Part shown: piece by piece, positions 26,546 through 34,654 of the stretch | Layout of the letters: every line of letters starts with the position of its first letter | Numbering within the stretch: the first letter of the stretch is position 1 | Assembly (NCBI GenBank): GCA_046350555.1 | Contig: JAXMAF010000011.1 | Coordinates: 62,001-126,000 of the forward strand | Length of the DNA stretch: 64,000 bases | Origin: JAXMAF01 sp046350555 | Lineage (GTDB): Bacteria > Planctomycetota > Phycisphaerae > Phycisphaerales > SM1A02 | Reading direction: 5' to 3' | Program-made: the position numbers and the translations under genes | The notes under the pieces: generated by a model | What the model was told of the DNA's origin: nothing | The model's database searches: none | What the model saw: only the letters and a program-made list of their open reading frames with translations

Positions 26546-26764
26546 CTTTTAGGTCGCTCGGCGTTACTCAGACGGTGATCGTCGCCCACGGCGCAAGGGC
26601 GGACAAGCGTGGCCAATGCGACCCCCCCGAATCCCAACTCCCCCTCGCGACGCATCCGCAGCTTCGCCTGCAATGACACACGAGTGTCCCCACCGAATCG
26701 CGTACTGTTCGCCACGTTCCGGCACCCATCGACCCACGACATCCCAACCCGCGGAGCAGCATCG

Positions 26765-29233
26765 ATGTTCCTTCGACACCGCAGCGCTTGCCTGTTCGCC
26801 GTGTTTGCGGTCGCCGCGCTCTGCCGCGTCGGCATTGCCCAGGTGTACGGCCAGAAGCTGCCGGAACCGTTCCGCTTCGCGTCGTTGGTCGCCGATCTCG
26901 ACGCCGCGGGTGTCCAGGTTCCGCCGATGGCGCTTGTCGAGTCCTATCGGCGCGCCCTCGAGCGCTTCACGCAGGAACAGGTCGATCATCGCGCAGCGCT
27001 TCGGAAGGCGGTTGGCTCGGATGTCCGCGTCTCCATCGGTCTCTCCGATGTCGACAGCGCCCTCCAGGCGATTCGGCGCGCGCGGGGCGCCGCCACGGCG
27101 GTCGAGGACGCGCTCTTCAACGACATCGCCCAGGCCGTCCCGGAAGCGTCGCGCCCGGCCGTCGAGCAGGTCCGCGGCTGGCGCAGCACGCAGCGCGCCG
27201 TGCCGCGCTCCTTCCCTGCACCGGCGATGTACCAGCTCGCCGACATCGGCGACATCGTGCGGCGAAGCGGGCTGTCGCGCGACGACCTGACGAAGGCGCT
27301 GGAGCTCTTGGCGACGAGCGAGGGTGATCGTCGCGCGGCGTTTGTGCGCATCCAGAAGGCGGACGACGACGGCATGCGGGCCGGCGCCAAGGTGGTCGAC
27401 GAGGCGGGCATGGCGGGGAAGTCGACGGATCTCAACCGAATGGGCCGGATGACGCCGGAGGAACAGTCGTTCACGAGCCGACACGGTCGCGCCAGCCAGG
27501 TCGACGGCCCCGCGATCGCCGACGCGATCGAGGCCCAGCTCAAGGCGTATCGAGCCCTCGCCGAGGCGCTGCCGCGCCGCCAGCGGCGACTTCTCTTCGA
27601 TGCGCTTTCGCCAGGGCTCATTGGCGACCAGGCGGGCGGCGGGAACATCGGGCTGCCCAGGAACATGCGACAACCCTCCGATGTCGCCAGGATGGTGCTG
27701 GCGTCCAAGGAGCTCTCGTCGGCGCAACGCGAGGCGGCGCGCCCGATCGTGACGAAGTGGCTCGACGAGGATGACGCGATGGTGCTCGAGGCGCTGGCGG
27801 CATCGCTCGGCATGCTGCGGGCGCCCGTTGACCCGCGCAATTCAGTCTTTGGCAGCATCCTCAAGCTCCAGGAGCGCCGCGGCGAGCTTGCCCGGACGCG
27901 CCTCGCCGAGCTGGCCAAGACCGCAGGCGCGACGTGGCTCACCGACCCGTCGCTGCCGACGCCGGCGATGGACGAGGCGGGCATGGCGGAAGAGGACTTC
28001 GCCGCCGTCGGAATCGGCAAGCCGCGCGCCGCCTGGCTTCCAGAGGCCAATTCCGTCTCGGCAAGCCGCGTCGACCTGCTTCCGGCGCCCTTCGATCAGA
28101 AGACGATCGACGCGATCGTCGCATTGCTCGCCGACAGCGACGACGAGCGAGCCAACATCGGGACCATCCTGCGCAACCACGCGGCCACGTTCGAGGCGAC
28201 CGTTCGTTCGACGATCGAGACGGCGCAGGCGCTGGTGCGCGCGCTCGCGCCGCAGGCCGGGACGCGTCGCGACGACGACGAGATCCAGTCCGCGGCGACG
28301 ACACTGCGCGAGCTGCGCCGGCAGGCGTTCACGGCGTCCGACGCGATCGACGAAGCGCTCGCCACCGAGCTCGTCGCGGCGCTCGGCGAGCGATCCGAGC
28401 CGGCGGTGCGGCGCGTGATCATGGCACGGCGGCTTGATGACTCCGTCAGCCAGCTCGCGCGCCCGCTCAATCAGGTCAACCTCGACATCTACCGCGGAGG
28501 GGGCGCCCCATGCAATGTCGCCGAGGTCGTCGCCGACAAGCGGGTGCGCGCCGGTGTGCGCGGCGCGGTCGAGTTGGCGCTGGTCGGCGAATGGCCGAAG
28601 GCCGCGGCGGTCGTGCGCCCGATCCGCGACACGCTGATCGACGCCGCGTACGGCCAGGCGCTCATGAACACGCAGCGCGCCGCCCGCGAAGTCAACGAGG
28701 GCGGCGACGGTGGCGACACCTCCGCAAGTTCGCCGAACCAGGAACGGCGCGCCGATGCGCTGGTCGCGGCGCTCGAACACTGGCAGCCGATCGAAGATGC
28801 CTTGGCAGCCGCGGCGATCGCCGCAGCGACCGCGGCGGGCGACCAAGAGGGCGCCCTGCGCGAAGCGATCGACCGCGCGAAGTTCGCCCGCGCGTACGGC
28901 GAGGTCGAACGGATCGATCCGCCGATCGGGGCGCTGCTGGCGACCGACGCATTCGAAGGGCGCGACGCCCTCCTGAACGAGCTCGAGTCGTGCCGCGCGA
29001 CGCTTGCCGCGATGTCGAAGCACCGGGCCGACCTCTTCCGCGAGCGCGTCAAGCTCTCGGGCGTGCCGGCGGCGGACCGTCAGTTCGTGCTCATGGACCG
29101 CGGCTGGGAGGAACTGGGCTACATGCTCCCGCAGTGGCAGGTCTACGACGCCGCGACATGGCTGATCCAACAGATGACGCCGAAGGACGTGATGGCGGCA
29201 TCGCCCGAACTGCGCGTGCTGCGGCGGTGGTGA
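26765..29233 (+). CDS. Large exported helical protein of unknown function
   Basis: This 822-residue protein has a signal peptide (RHRSACLFAVFAVAALCRVGIAQ). The mature part is charged and almost entirely helix-forming, rich in Ala, Arg, Glu and Asp, without transmembrane segments or Cys clusters (for example REAARPIVTKWLDEDDAMVLEALAASLGML). No known catalytic motif was recognised, and no dockerin-like tail is present. The ATG at 26765 was chosen over an upstream in-frame start because it places the signal sequence at the N-terminus; GGAG lies about 10 bp before. The gene lies between two direct copies of repeat R6 and may have moved or duplicated with them. Confidence 0.65.
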   Translation: MFLRHRSACLFAVFAVAALCRVGIAQVYGQKLPEPFRFASLVADLDAAGVQVPPMALVESYRRALERFTQEQVDHRAALRKAVGSDVRVSIGLSDVDSALQAIRRARGAATAVEDALFNDIAQAVPEASRPAVEQVRGWRSTQRAVPRSFPAPAMYQLADIGDIVRRSGLSRDDLTKALELLATSEGDRRAAFVRIQKADDDGMRAGAKVVDEAGMAGKSTDLNRMGRMTPEEQSFTSRHGRASQVDGPAIADAIEAQLKAYRALAEALPRRQRRLLFDALSPGLIGDQAGGGNIGLPRNMRQPSDVARMVLASKELSSAQREAARPIVTKWLDEDDAMVLEALAASLGMLRAPVDPRNSVFGSILKLQERRGELARTRLAELAKTAGATWLTDPSLPTPAMDEAGMAEEDFAAVGIGKPRAAWLPEANSVSASRVDLLPAPFDQKTIDAIVALLADSDDERANIGTILRNHAATFEATVRSTIETAQALVRALAPQAGTRRDDDEIQSAATTLRELRRQAFTASDAIDEALATELVAALGERSEPAVRRVIMARRLDDSVSQLARPLNQVNLDIYRGGGAPCNVAEVVADKRVRAGVRGAVELALVGEWPKAAAVVRPIRDTLIDAAYGQALMNTQRAAREVNEGGDGGDTSASSPNQERRADALVAALEHWQPIEDALAAAAIAAATAAGDQEGALREAIDRAKFARAYGEVERIDPPIGALLATDAFEGRDALLNELESCRATLAAMSKHRADLFRERVKLSGVPAADRQFVLMDRGWEELGYMLPQWQVYDAATWLIQQMTPKDVMAASPELRVLRRW

Positions 29234-29290
29234 TGGCGTGTCAGCGTCGCACACGTGTCCCTGGCTCGATTGTTTGTCGAGGACGGGGCC

Positions 29291-29408
29291 GGCCATGCGC
29301 TTCACGTCCGCCGATCCGTGCGGCGAATCCGTGCCGGGGGCGGCGAAGGGCATCGACCACATGACCGCGAGGGGGGTGTGGCCCGGATGTCCGTGGTGGC
29401 TGACCCTC
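29291..29408 (+). repeat. Direct repeat R6, copy B
   Basis: This is the second copy of the block at 26428-26545, reading GCCATGCGCTTCACGTCCGC through GTGGTGGCTGACCCTC. The 798-bp gap from 29234 to 30031 holds this repeat, a hairpin at 29455-29483 and a shared upstream block at 29866-29930, with no recognised gene. Confidence 0.75.
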
Positions 29409-29454
29409 GTTGTCCCCTGTTCGGTTGCGGGCTGTCGCTTGCCGTGGAAGAGGG

Positions 29455-29483
29455 GAATGCCCCGGCGTGGGGCCGGGGCATTC
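29455..29483 (+). terminator. Perfect 12-bp stem-loop
   Basis: GAATGCCCCGGC pairs exactly with GCCGGGGCATTC around a 5-base loop. There is no T-tract after it, so termination would not be classic Rho-independent. It lies 222 bp after the 29233 stop. Confidence 0.4.
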
Positions 29484-29865
29484 GTGAACCGAGCGTTTCA
29501 GGCGTCGCCTTCCTTCCCCATTCCTCCGACTCGCTTCCCTCCTCCGACGACGCGCTGCCGCACGGGACGTTCGTGCACCTGAGCGGTGGACGGGGGCGAA
29601 TTCTCGCCAGCAAGGGGCGCCCGCGAATCAGGCGACCACCCGAATTCAGCGGCGATCGGTGCCGCACCGGTGTCGATGCACCGCTTGCCGACGCATCCGG
29701 TGCCTTGGGCGCCGGTCCCCGGCAAGTCGCGCTTCTGCTCCGGAACGCGACTGAGCTTTCTCCGCGCAGGTTGTCACGGCTTCAACGCGCCGCCACACTC
29801 GCCGCACACCGGGGCCGTGCCGACGGAGCAAACGCGTCACCGCCAGCGACCGCCACCCGAGCGCC

Positions 29866-29930
29866 GAAAAGTCCCACTTTTCTCTTCTATTCAATCGAGA
29901 TTTCGACTTCCGGCTCGGAGTCCCTGCGGG
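29866..29930 (+). promoter_or_regulatory. Upstream block shared with the 9809 gene
   Basis: AAAGTCCCACTTTTCTCTTC, then GAGATTTCGACTTCCGGCTC and GGAGTCCCT, matches the block at 9612-9676. It lies about 100-165 bp before the RCC1-repeat gene. Its function is unproven. Confidence 0.35.
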
Positions 29931-30031
29931 CACGGCGGCTCGATCGGCGCGCCGTGGCCCACCCATCACGCGCGTTCCGAGCGGCAGGCGTGTCGCCGCG
30001 CGACGCGACCACAAGACTGGAGAGGACTGAC

Positions 30032-31714
30032 ATGAAGCGATTTCGATGCTCGATGATCGCCGCTTTGGCGACGGGCGCATGCGTGACGATGGCCACCCAA
30101 TGTTTGGGGGCGGGCTCGATCGTGGCGTGGGGGCGCAACGACTTCGGCGAGGGTGACGTCCCGGCACCGAACTCCGGCTTCGTGGCCGTGTCGGCCGGCG
30201 TGTTTCACAGCGTCGGTCTGAAGTCCGACGGCTCGATTGTGGCGTTCGGAGACAACTCCTTCGGCCAGATCGACGTCCCGGCGCCGAACATGGGCTTCGT
30301 GGCCATTTCAGCGGGCTACTACCACAACCTGGGCCTGAAGTCCGACGGCTCGGTGGTGGCGTGGGGAGACGACTCCCACGGCCAGCTGAGCGTCCCCGCG
30401 CCGAACACGGGCTTCGTGGCGGTTTCGACCGGCTGGGGTCACAGTCTGGGCCTCAAGTCCGACGGCTCAATCGTCGGGTGGGGATGGAACGCCGAGGGCC
30501 AGCTGAACATCCCCGCGCCGAACACGGGCTTCGTTGCCGTCGCCGGTGGCAGTGAACACAGCATCGGCCTGAAGTCCGACGGCTCGATCGTTGCGTGGGG
30601 ATACAACAACCACGGCCAGTGCAACGTTCCGACCCCGAACACGGGCTTCGTCGCCATTGCCAGCGGCGCCAGTCACGGTCTGGGCCTGAAGTCCGACGGC
30701 TCGATCGTGGCGTGGGGACTTAACACCTTTGGCCAGTGCGATGTCCCGCCGCCGAACTCGGGCTTCGTGGCCGTCGCCGCAGGTGACTCTCACAGCTTTG
30801 GCCTGAAATCCGACGGCTCCATAGTTGTTTGGGGATGGAACGGATTCGGCCAGATCGACGTGCCGGTGCCGAATGCGGGCTTCGTCGCCATGGCCGGCGG
30901 CCATTACCACAGCCTTGGCATCATGTCCCCCATCTCTTGCGCCGAGCTGCACACCTCCGAGCTCCTCTGCCAGTCAGGCAATGCCTACTCGTGGACGTTC
31001 ACCTTCACCAACAACTCGGGAACCGACGCGTCGCTCCTGATCCTGCCCGATCCGGCGATGACGCCGCATGTCTTCTTCCTGAACCCTCCCGTCACCGCCG
31101 GCGCCACCTCGGCGCCGATCACCGTGACCGTCGCCGGGCCTGCGCCCGGCGCCGAGCTCTGCTTCGACTTCGTTCTCGCCGACATCGCCGGCAACGAGTG
31201 CTGCCATCTCCAGCCGTGCATCACGCTGCCCGAGTGCGTCTGCTCGCAGATGTCCAACGTCCAGGTCACCGCGACGCCGACACAGGGTGTCTTCCAGATG
31301 AGCTTCACGTTCACGAACCTGTCGGACACGACGTCCGGCCATCTCGTGCTCGCTTCGGCGACCGGCACGCTCTCGCCGGCGCTGGTGGACATTCCACCGA
31401 CACCGACCTATGGGACGCAGTCGATTGGCCCGATCACCGTGACGACGACGGTGCCGCCCGGCTCGGACTTCTGCTTTGTTCTGGGCAACCACGCGCCGAA
31501 TTGGATCGAGTGCTGCTTCATCGAGCCGTGCGTGACGGTGCCCGACGCGCCACCGGTCCTGAACCCCGCCGACCTCGACGGCGACGGCAAGGTCGACGCC
31601 GCGGACCTCGGCCTGCTGCTGAGCAACTGGGGTGGTTCCGGCGCCGGCGACCTTGACGGCGACGGCGTCGTCGGGGCGGCCGACCTGGGCTTGCTGCTGA
31701 GCGCGTGGAGCTGA
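30032..31714 (+). CDS. Exported RCC1-repeat protein with dockerin-like tail
   Basis: This 560-residue protein has a signal peptide (MIAALATGACVTMATQCLG). Seven nearly identical 39-residue repeats follow (30116-30934), each reading SIVAWGxNxFGQxDVPxPNxGFVAVxAGxxHSxGLKSDG, the RCC1/beta-propeller pattern. Two Cys-containing immunoglobulin-like domains come next (SWTFTFTNNSGTDASLLILP and FQMSFTFTNLSDTTSGHLVL). The tail is two dockerin-like loops (DLDGDGKVDAADLGLLLSNW; DLDGDGVVGAADLGLLLSAW). Seven units match a seven-bladed propeller. A strong terminator follows at 31742. A binding or adhesion role outside the cell is inferred. Confidence 0.85.
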   Translation: MKRFRCSMIAALATGACVTMATQCLGAGSIVAWGRNDFGEGDVPAPNSGFVAVSAGVFHSVGLKSDGSIVAFGDNSFGQIDVPAPNMGFVAISAGYYHNLGLKSDGSVVAWGDDSHGQLSVPAPNTGFVAVSTGWGHSLGLKSDGSIVGWGWNAEGQLNIPAPNTGFVAVAGGSEHSIGLKSDGSIVAWGYNNHGQCNVPTPNTGFVAIASGASHGLGLKSDGSIVAWGLNTFGQCDVPPPNSGFVAVAAGDSHSFGLKSDGSIVVWGWNGFGQIDVPVPNAGFVAMAGGHYHSLGIMSPISCAELHTSELLCQSGNAYSWTFTFTNNSGTDASLLILPDPAMTPHVFFLNPPVTAGATSAPITVTVAGPAPGAELCFDFVLADIAGNECCHLQPCITLPECVCSQMSNVQVTATPTQGVFQMSFTFTNLSDTTSGHLVLASATGTLSPALVDIPPTPTYGTQSIGPITVTTTVPPGSDFCFVLGNHAPNWIECCFIEPCVTVPDAPPVLNPADLDGDGKVDAADLGLLLSNWGGSGAGDLDGDGVVGAADLGLLLSAWS

Positions 31715-31741
31715 CTGTCAGAGGCACGGCAGCGTCGGAAC

Positions 31742-31776
31742 GGACGCCGCGACTCAGGGTCGCGGCGTCCTTTGCT
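31742..31776 (+). terminator. Rho-independent terminator
   Basis: A perfect 12-bp stem, GGACGCCGCGAC with GTCGCGGCGTCC, around TCAGG is followed by TTTGCTT, 27 bp after the RCC1-repeat gene. Confidence 0.8.
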
Positions 31777-31919
31777 TGCCCGCGTGCAGAATGGGCGACT
31801 CCAGTCGCGCTTGGCCTGACACGAACCCTCACTGATTCTCGTGCGCGTTCGGCGCATGTTCGGTTGCGCCCTGCGCCTGGATCGTCGATGCTGCGTCCAC
31901 CTACGCAAGGAGGCGCTTC

Positions 31920-32343
31920 ATGCACATCAAGCAACGACGCGACGGGGACGTGAAGGAACTTCGCCGCATGGCGCGTCGGGAGCGCGGCGCCGAGCAGCGC
32001 GACCGGCTGCTGGCGACGGCCCACGCCATCGAGGGCATGCCGACGAAGGACATCCAGCGGGCGCTGCAGCGCAGCCGCGGCTTCGTCCAGCGATGGGCCT
32101 ACGCATACCGCGACGGCGGCATCGAGGCGCTGCACGCCATGCCACGCGGCGGCAGCGAGCCAAGGCTGGCCGAGGAGCGGCTTCCGCGCCTGCGCGAGCG
32201 GCTCGAAGCCGGGGCGCTGCCCTTCGACGGCGTCGTCGCGCTCCGCGGCCGCAACGTGCAGGAGATCCTGGCCAGCGAGTTCGACGTGAAGGTCTCGATG
32301 TCGACGGTCTACCGCACGCTGGAGCGCGCCGGATTCTCGTACC
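31920..32343 (+). pseudogene. Truncated IS630-family transposase (N-terminal HTH part only)
   Basis: About 141 residues remain: the first helix-turn-helix (IEGMPTKDIQRALQRSRGFV then QRWAYAYRDGGIEAL), the linker PRGGSEPRLAEERLPRLRER, and the second winged part (FDVKVSMSTVYRTLERAGFSYL) typical of IS630/Tc1 transposases. The DDE catalytic domain that should follow is absent; the reading frame instead enters the inverted-repeat element at 32344. The ATG has an excellent AAGGAGG site, so a DNA-binding stub could still be made. Confidence 0.75.
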
Positions 32344-32581
32344 TAGCCCGGATTATTCATGATGTGTCTCGCCTTCGTGCTCGAAGCGGCGGTTGCGCAA
32401 GGAGTTCTGTGCGATCTCGCCCGGACGCCCTGGCGCGCAGAGTGCACCGGCGCGGCAAGCCCGGCTGCCAAGGGCCTGGTCGCGACGACGGCGGATCCAC
32501 TGCGATCCGTCGAGGAGCGACCAGGCCGTTGGCGGTCGGGATCGCCCGCCGGGCGAGACATGTCATGAATGATCCGGGCCA
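32344..32581. mobile_element. 238-bp MITE with IS1380-like ends
   Basis: The left end TAGCCCGGATTATTCATGAT and the inverted right end (TGGCCCGGATCATTCATGAC on the other strand) form roughly 30-bp terminal repeats. The CCCGGATTATTCATGA core is characteristic of IS1380-family ends. The interior also has inverted stretches (CGACGACGGCGGATCCACTG with GATCCGTCGAGG nearby) and no transposase. It abuts the truncated transposase on one side and thiS on the other. Confidence 0.75.
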
Positions 32582-32589
32582 GCGGCCTG

Positions 32590-32811
32590 CTATCCACCGC
32601 CGACCAGCGTCACGACCTCCACCACGTCGCCGTCGTCGAGCGACCGCGCGCCGTGGTCGCGCCGGGGCACCACGCGGCGGTTCACCTCGACCGCATAGGC
32701 GCCGCGACGAAGTTCGCAGCGTCGGACGAGCTCCTCCACGGAGCACCCTTCCGGAACCTGGACCGGCGCGCCATTGACGGTGACGGTGATCACGACGAAC
32801 GATACGCCCAT
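32590..32811 (-). CDS. thiS: ThiS-family sulfur carrier protein
   Basis: This protein has up to 73 residues and a ubiquitin-like beta-grasp pattern: ITVTVNGAPVQVPEGCSVEE, then YAVEVNRRVVPRRDH, and the C-terminal VEVVTLVGGG whose Gly-Gly end is thiocarboxylated to deliver sulfur for thiazole synthesis. The ATG at 32811 overlaps the ATG of the divergent lipoprotein gene through a shared CATG. A GTG at 32793 would give a more typical N-terminus (VITVTVNG). The Gly-Gly end falls 9 bp from the IS1380-like element. No other thiamine gene is visible in the window. Confidence 0.88.
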   Translation of the reverse strand: MGVSFVVITVTVNGAPVQVPEGCSVEELVRRCELRRGAYAVEVNRRVVPRRDHGARSLDDGDVVEVVTLVGGG

Positions 32812-33595
32812 GGTGCGCCCACTCCTGTCGCTCGCGGTCCTCGTGGTGCTTCCCGCGTGTTCCGACCCCGCCTACGACACGTCGACGCCGCAGCGGACCG
32901 TCGAAGCCGCCCGGAAGATGCTCGAGGACGGACGGCCCGACCTGCTTCCGACGCTCATCCACCTGAAGCCGCGCGACATCCGCTACGACGATGGCGTGAC
33001 CGAGGCGAGCGCCATCAACGACGTCCAGCGCAAGACCGGCGAGATGCTCGGACAACTGTGGCGCGTCGCGCGCAAGCTGCGCGACCGCTACCCCGACGAG
33101 GTGAAGAAGGATCTCGCCGTGGCCCAGGGAGCCGTCGGCCGGCTCGGGGGCGGCGACCGGTTCGGGCCGATGGTGCGCCGGCTGCTCACCGATCCAGAGG
33201 GGTTGATCGAGGATCAGAGCTCGCGCATCGAGGTCGAGGATCTCGAGGATGGCACGGCCGCGGTCTCGATCGATGGAGAGCCGGCATTCGGCGGAGCGCT
33301 CTCGATGGTGGAGACCTCGGATGGCTGGCGCTTCACGATCCCGGTCGACCTGGCGCGGGGCAGCGGGTACTGGCCGGACACGCGGCAGGAGTGGGCGGTG
33401 ATCGCGTCGATGATGCTCGGGATCGAGAACTCGCTCAAGGACTTCGAGGGCGAGCTGGACCATGACAAGTTCCCGACGCTCCGCCAGGCGAGCGAGCGCG
33501 CCGGGCGTGTCGTCGGCGAGTCGGTTGTGGTGCAGTCGGTCATCTACGCATACATGAAGCGCAAGCCCGCCGCGCCGGCCGCGGGCGGCGCGTGA
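32810..33595 (+). CDS. Putative lipoprotein
   Basis: This 261-residue protein has a signal peptide and lipobox (SLAVLVVLPACSD, Cys at about residue 17), so it should be lipid-anchored. The mature part is charged and mostly helical (PQRTVEAARKMLEDGRPDLLP), followed by a stranded stretch (SSRIEVEDLEDGTAAVSIDG). I do not recognise the family. The ATG at 32810 makes the lipobox N-terminal, and its start codon overlaps that of thiS on the opposite strand. Confidence 0.65.
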   Translation: MVRPLLSLAVLVVLPACSDPAYDTSTPQRTVEAARKMLEDGRPDLLPTLIHLKPRDIRYDDGVTEASAINDVQRKTGEMLGQLWRVARKLRDRYPDEVKKDLAVAQGAVGRLGGGDRFGPMVRRLLTDPEGLIEDQSSRIEVEDLEDGTAAVSIDGEPAFGGALSMVETSDGWRFTIPVDLARGSGYWPDTRQEWAVIASMMLGIENSLKDFEGELDHDKFPTLRQASERAGRVVGESVVVQSVIYAYMKRKPAAPAAGGA

Positions 33596-33910
33596 TCCGC
33601 GGCATGTGTCGCACCCGCCGCTGCCACCTTGACAGCGCCAGCTTGACAGGCCGTTCGACCATTCCGGCTCCATGGATCGGGAGGGTTGCGGTGCGGTCGG
33701 GCGACGGTGCCGCGGGCGGCACGGCGATCCAGCCGCCCGACGCCCTTCAACCGCAGTCGGGGCCCCGGGCTTCGCGGCTCTGGGATCGCGCGGATCGCAT
33801 CGGCGGGGCCGCAGGACGCGGCCGGCGGCCCGCCCGGGCAGCGGCCGGTTGGCACGGATTTCGCAAGTCGTCTCCCGGTCCGACCCATGGACCACAAGGA
33901 GACCACACCC
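33596..33910 (+). other. Leader region of the Hsp20 gene
   Basis: This 315-bp gap has no recognised gene. It holds two TTGACA hexamers 14 bp apart (33629 and 33643) that could be -35 elements, although no matching -10 was seen, and the AAGGAG ribosome site at 33896 that fixes the Hsp20 start. Confidence 0.35.
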
Positions 33911-34477
33911 ATGCTTCGTTCCATTCGTCAGCCGTTCGCCTTCTCGTTCGATCCGCTCCGCGAGTTCGTCGATGTCGTCACCCGCGACGTGAGTCCGGTC
34001 GCGGCGCGCGAGTGTTGCGCCGGCGACGCCGCCTCGTGCGGAACGGGTGCCCGCGCCGTTGCCGAGGTGGGATTCCCGATGGACATCTCCGAGTCGAACG
34101 GCACCCTCGTGGTCCGCGCGAACCTGCCCGGCTTCCGCAAGGAGGACGTGAGCGTGCATCTCAAGAACGGCGTCCTCACGATCGAAGCGAGCCGCGCCGA
34201 GGAATTCGAGACGCACTCGCCCTCGGCGGCTGGCACCGTGGCCGGCGTCGGCGACGCGGGCCGGACCGCCACCGGCGCCCGGAAGGCCGACTCGGCCGAG
34301 AAGCCCGGGGAGCAGTTCTATCGGCGCGAGCGCTACGAAGGCGCCGTCGTGCGGCGACTCAGGCTTCCCGTCCGCTTCGCCGAGACCGAGCCCACGGCCG
34401 AGCTGGTCAACGGCGTGCTCACGCTCAGGTTCCCCGAGAGCCCGGCCGCGAAGCCGAGGCAGGTGATTGTGCGCTGA
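33911..34477 (+). CDS. Hsp20/alpha-crystallin small heat-shock protein
   Basis: This 188-residue chaperone should bind unfolding cytosolic proteins as an oligomer. The alpha-crystallin domain is clear: MDISESNGTLVVRANLPGFR, KEDVSVHLKNGVLTIEASR, then YRRERYEGAVVRRLRLPVRF and the closing ELVNGVLTLRFPES. AAGGAG stands 9 bp before the ATG at 33911; an ATG at 33887 is possible but lacks this spacing. A roughly 40-residue low-complexity insert (THSPSAAGTVAGVGDAG...) sits between the two halves of the domain, and the N-terminal arm has CC and C residues unusual for the family. Confidence 0.92.
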   Translation: MLRSIRQPFAFSFDPLREFVDVVTRDVSPVAARECCAGDAASCGTGARAVAEVGFPMDISESNGTLVVRANLPGFRKEDVSVHLKNGVLTIEASRAEEFETHSPSAAGTVAGVGDAGRTATGARKADSAEKPGEQFYRRERYEGAVVRRLRLPVRFAETEPTAELVNGVLTLRFPESPAAKPRQVIVR

Positions 34478-34654
34478 GGTCGGGCGCGACGGAGACCATT
34501 CAACGGCGGGAGGAATCGGGCGTTCGGAACTGGGAGTCGGGGACTCCGTCCGACGATGGAGAGGAACGCACGGCGCCGGCGGCGGATTGACGCCGTCGGC
34601 GCTTCGTTGCGCGAACGGGGCCTCCGCGCATCGGTCGCGTCGACCCTCGGCAGG

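Noticed and set aside
30116..30934. Regularly spaced repeats that could suggest a CRISPR array
   Set aside because: The period is 117 bp, without short repeat/spacer structure, and the whole stretch is in frame as RCC1-type blades.
33629..33648. Two TTGACA hexamers before the Hsp20 gene as a tandem promoter
   Set aside because: No matching -10 element at proper spacing was found, so they are only noted in the leader-region entry.
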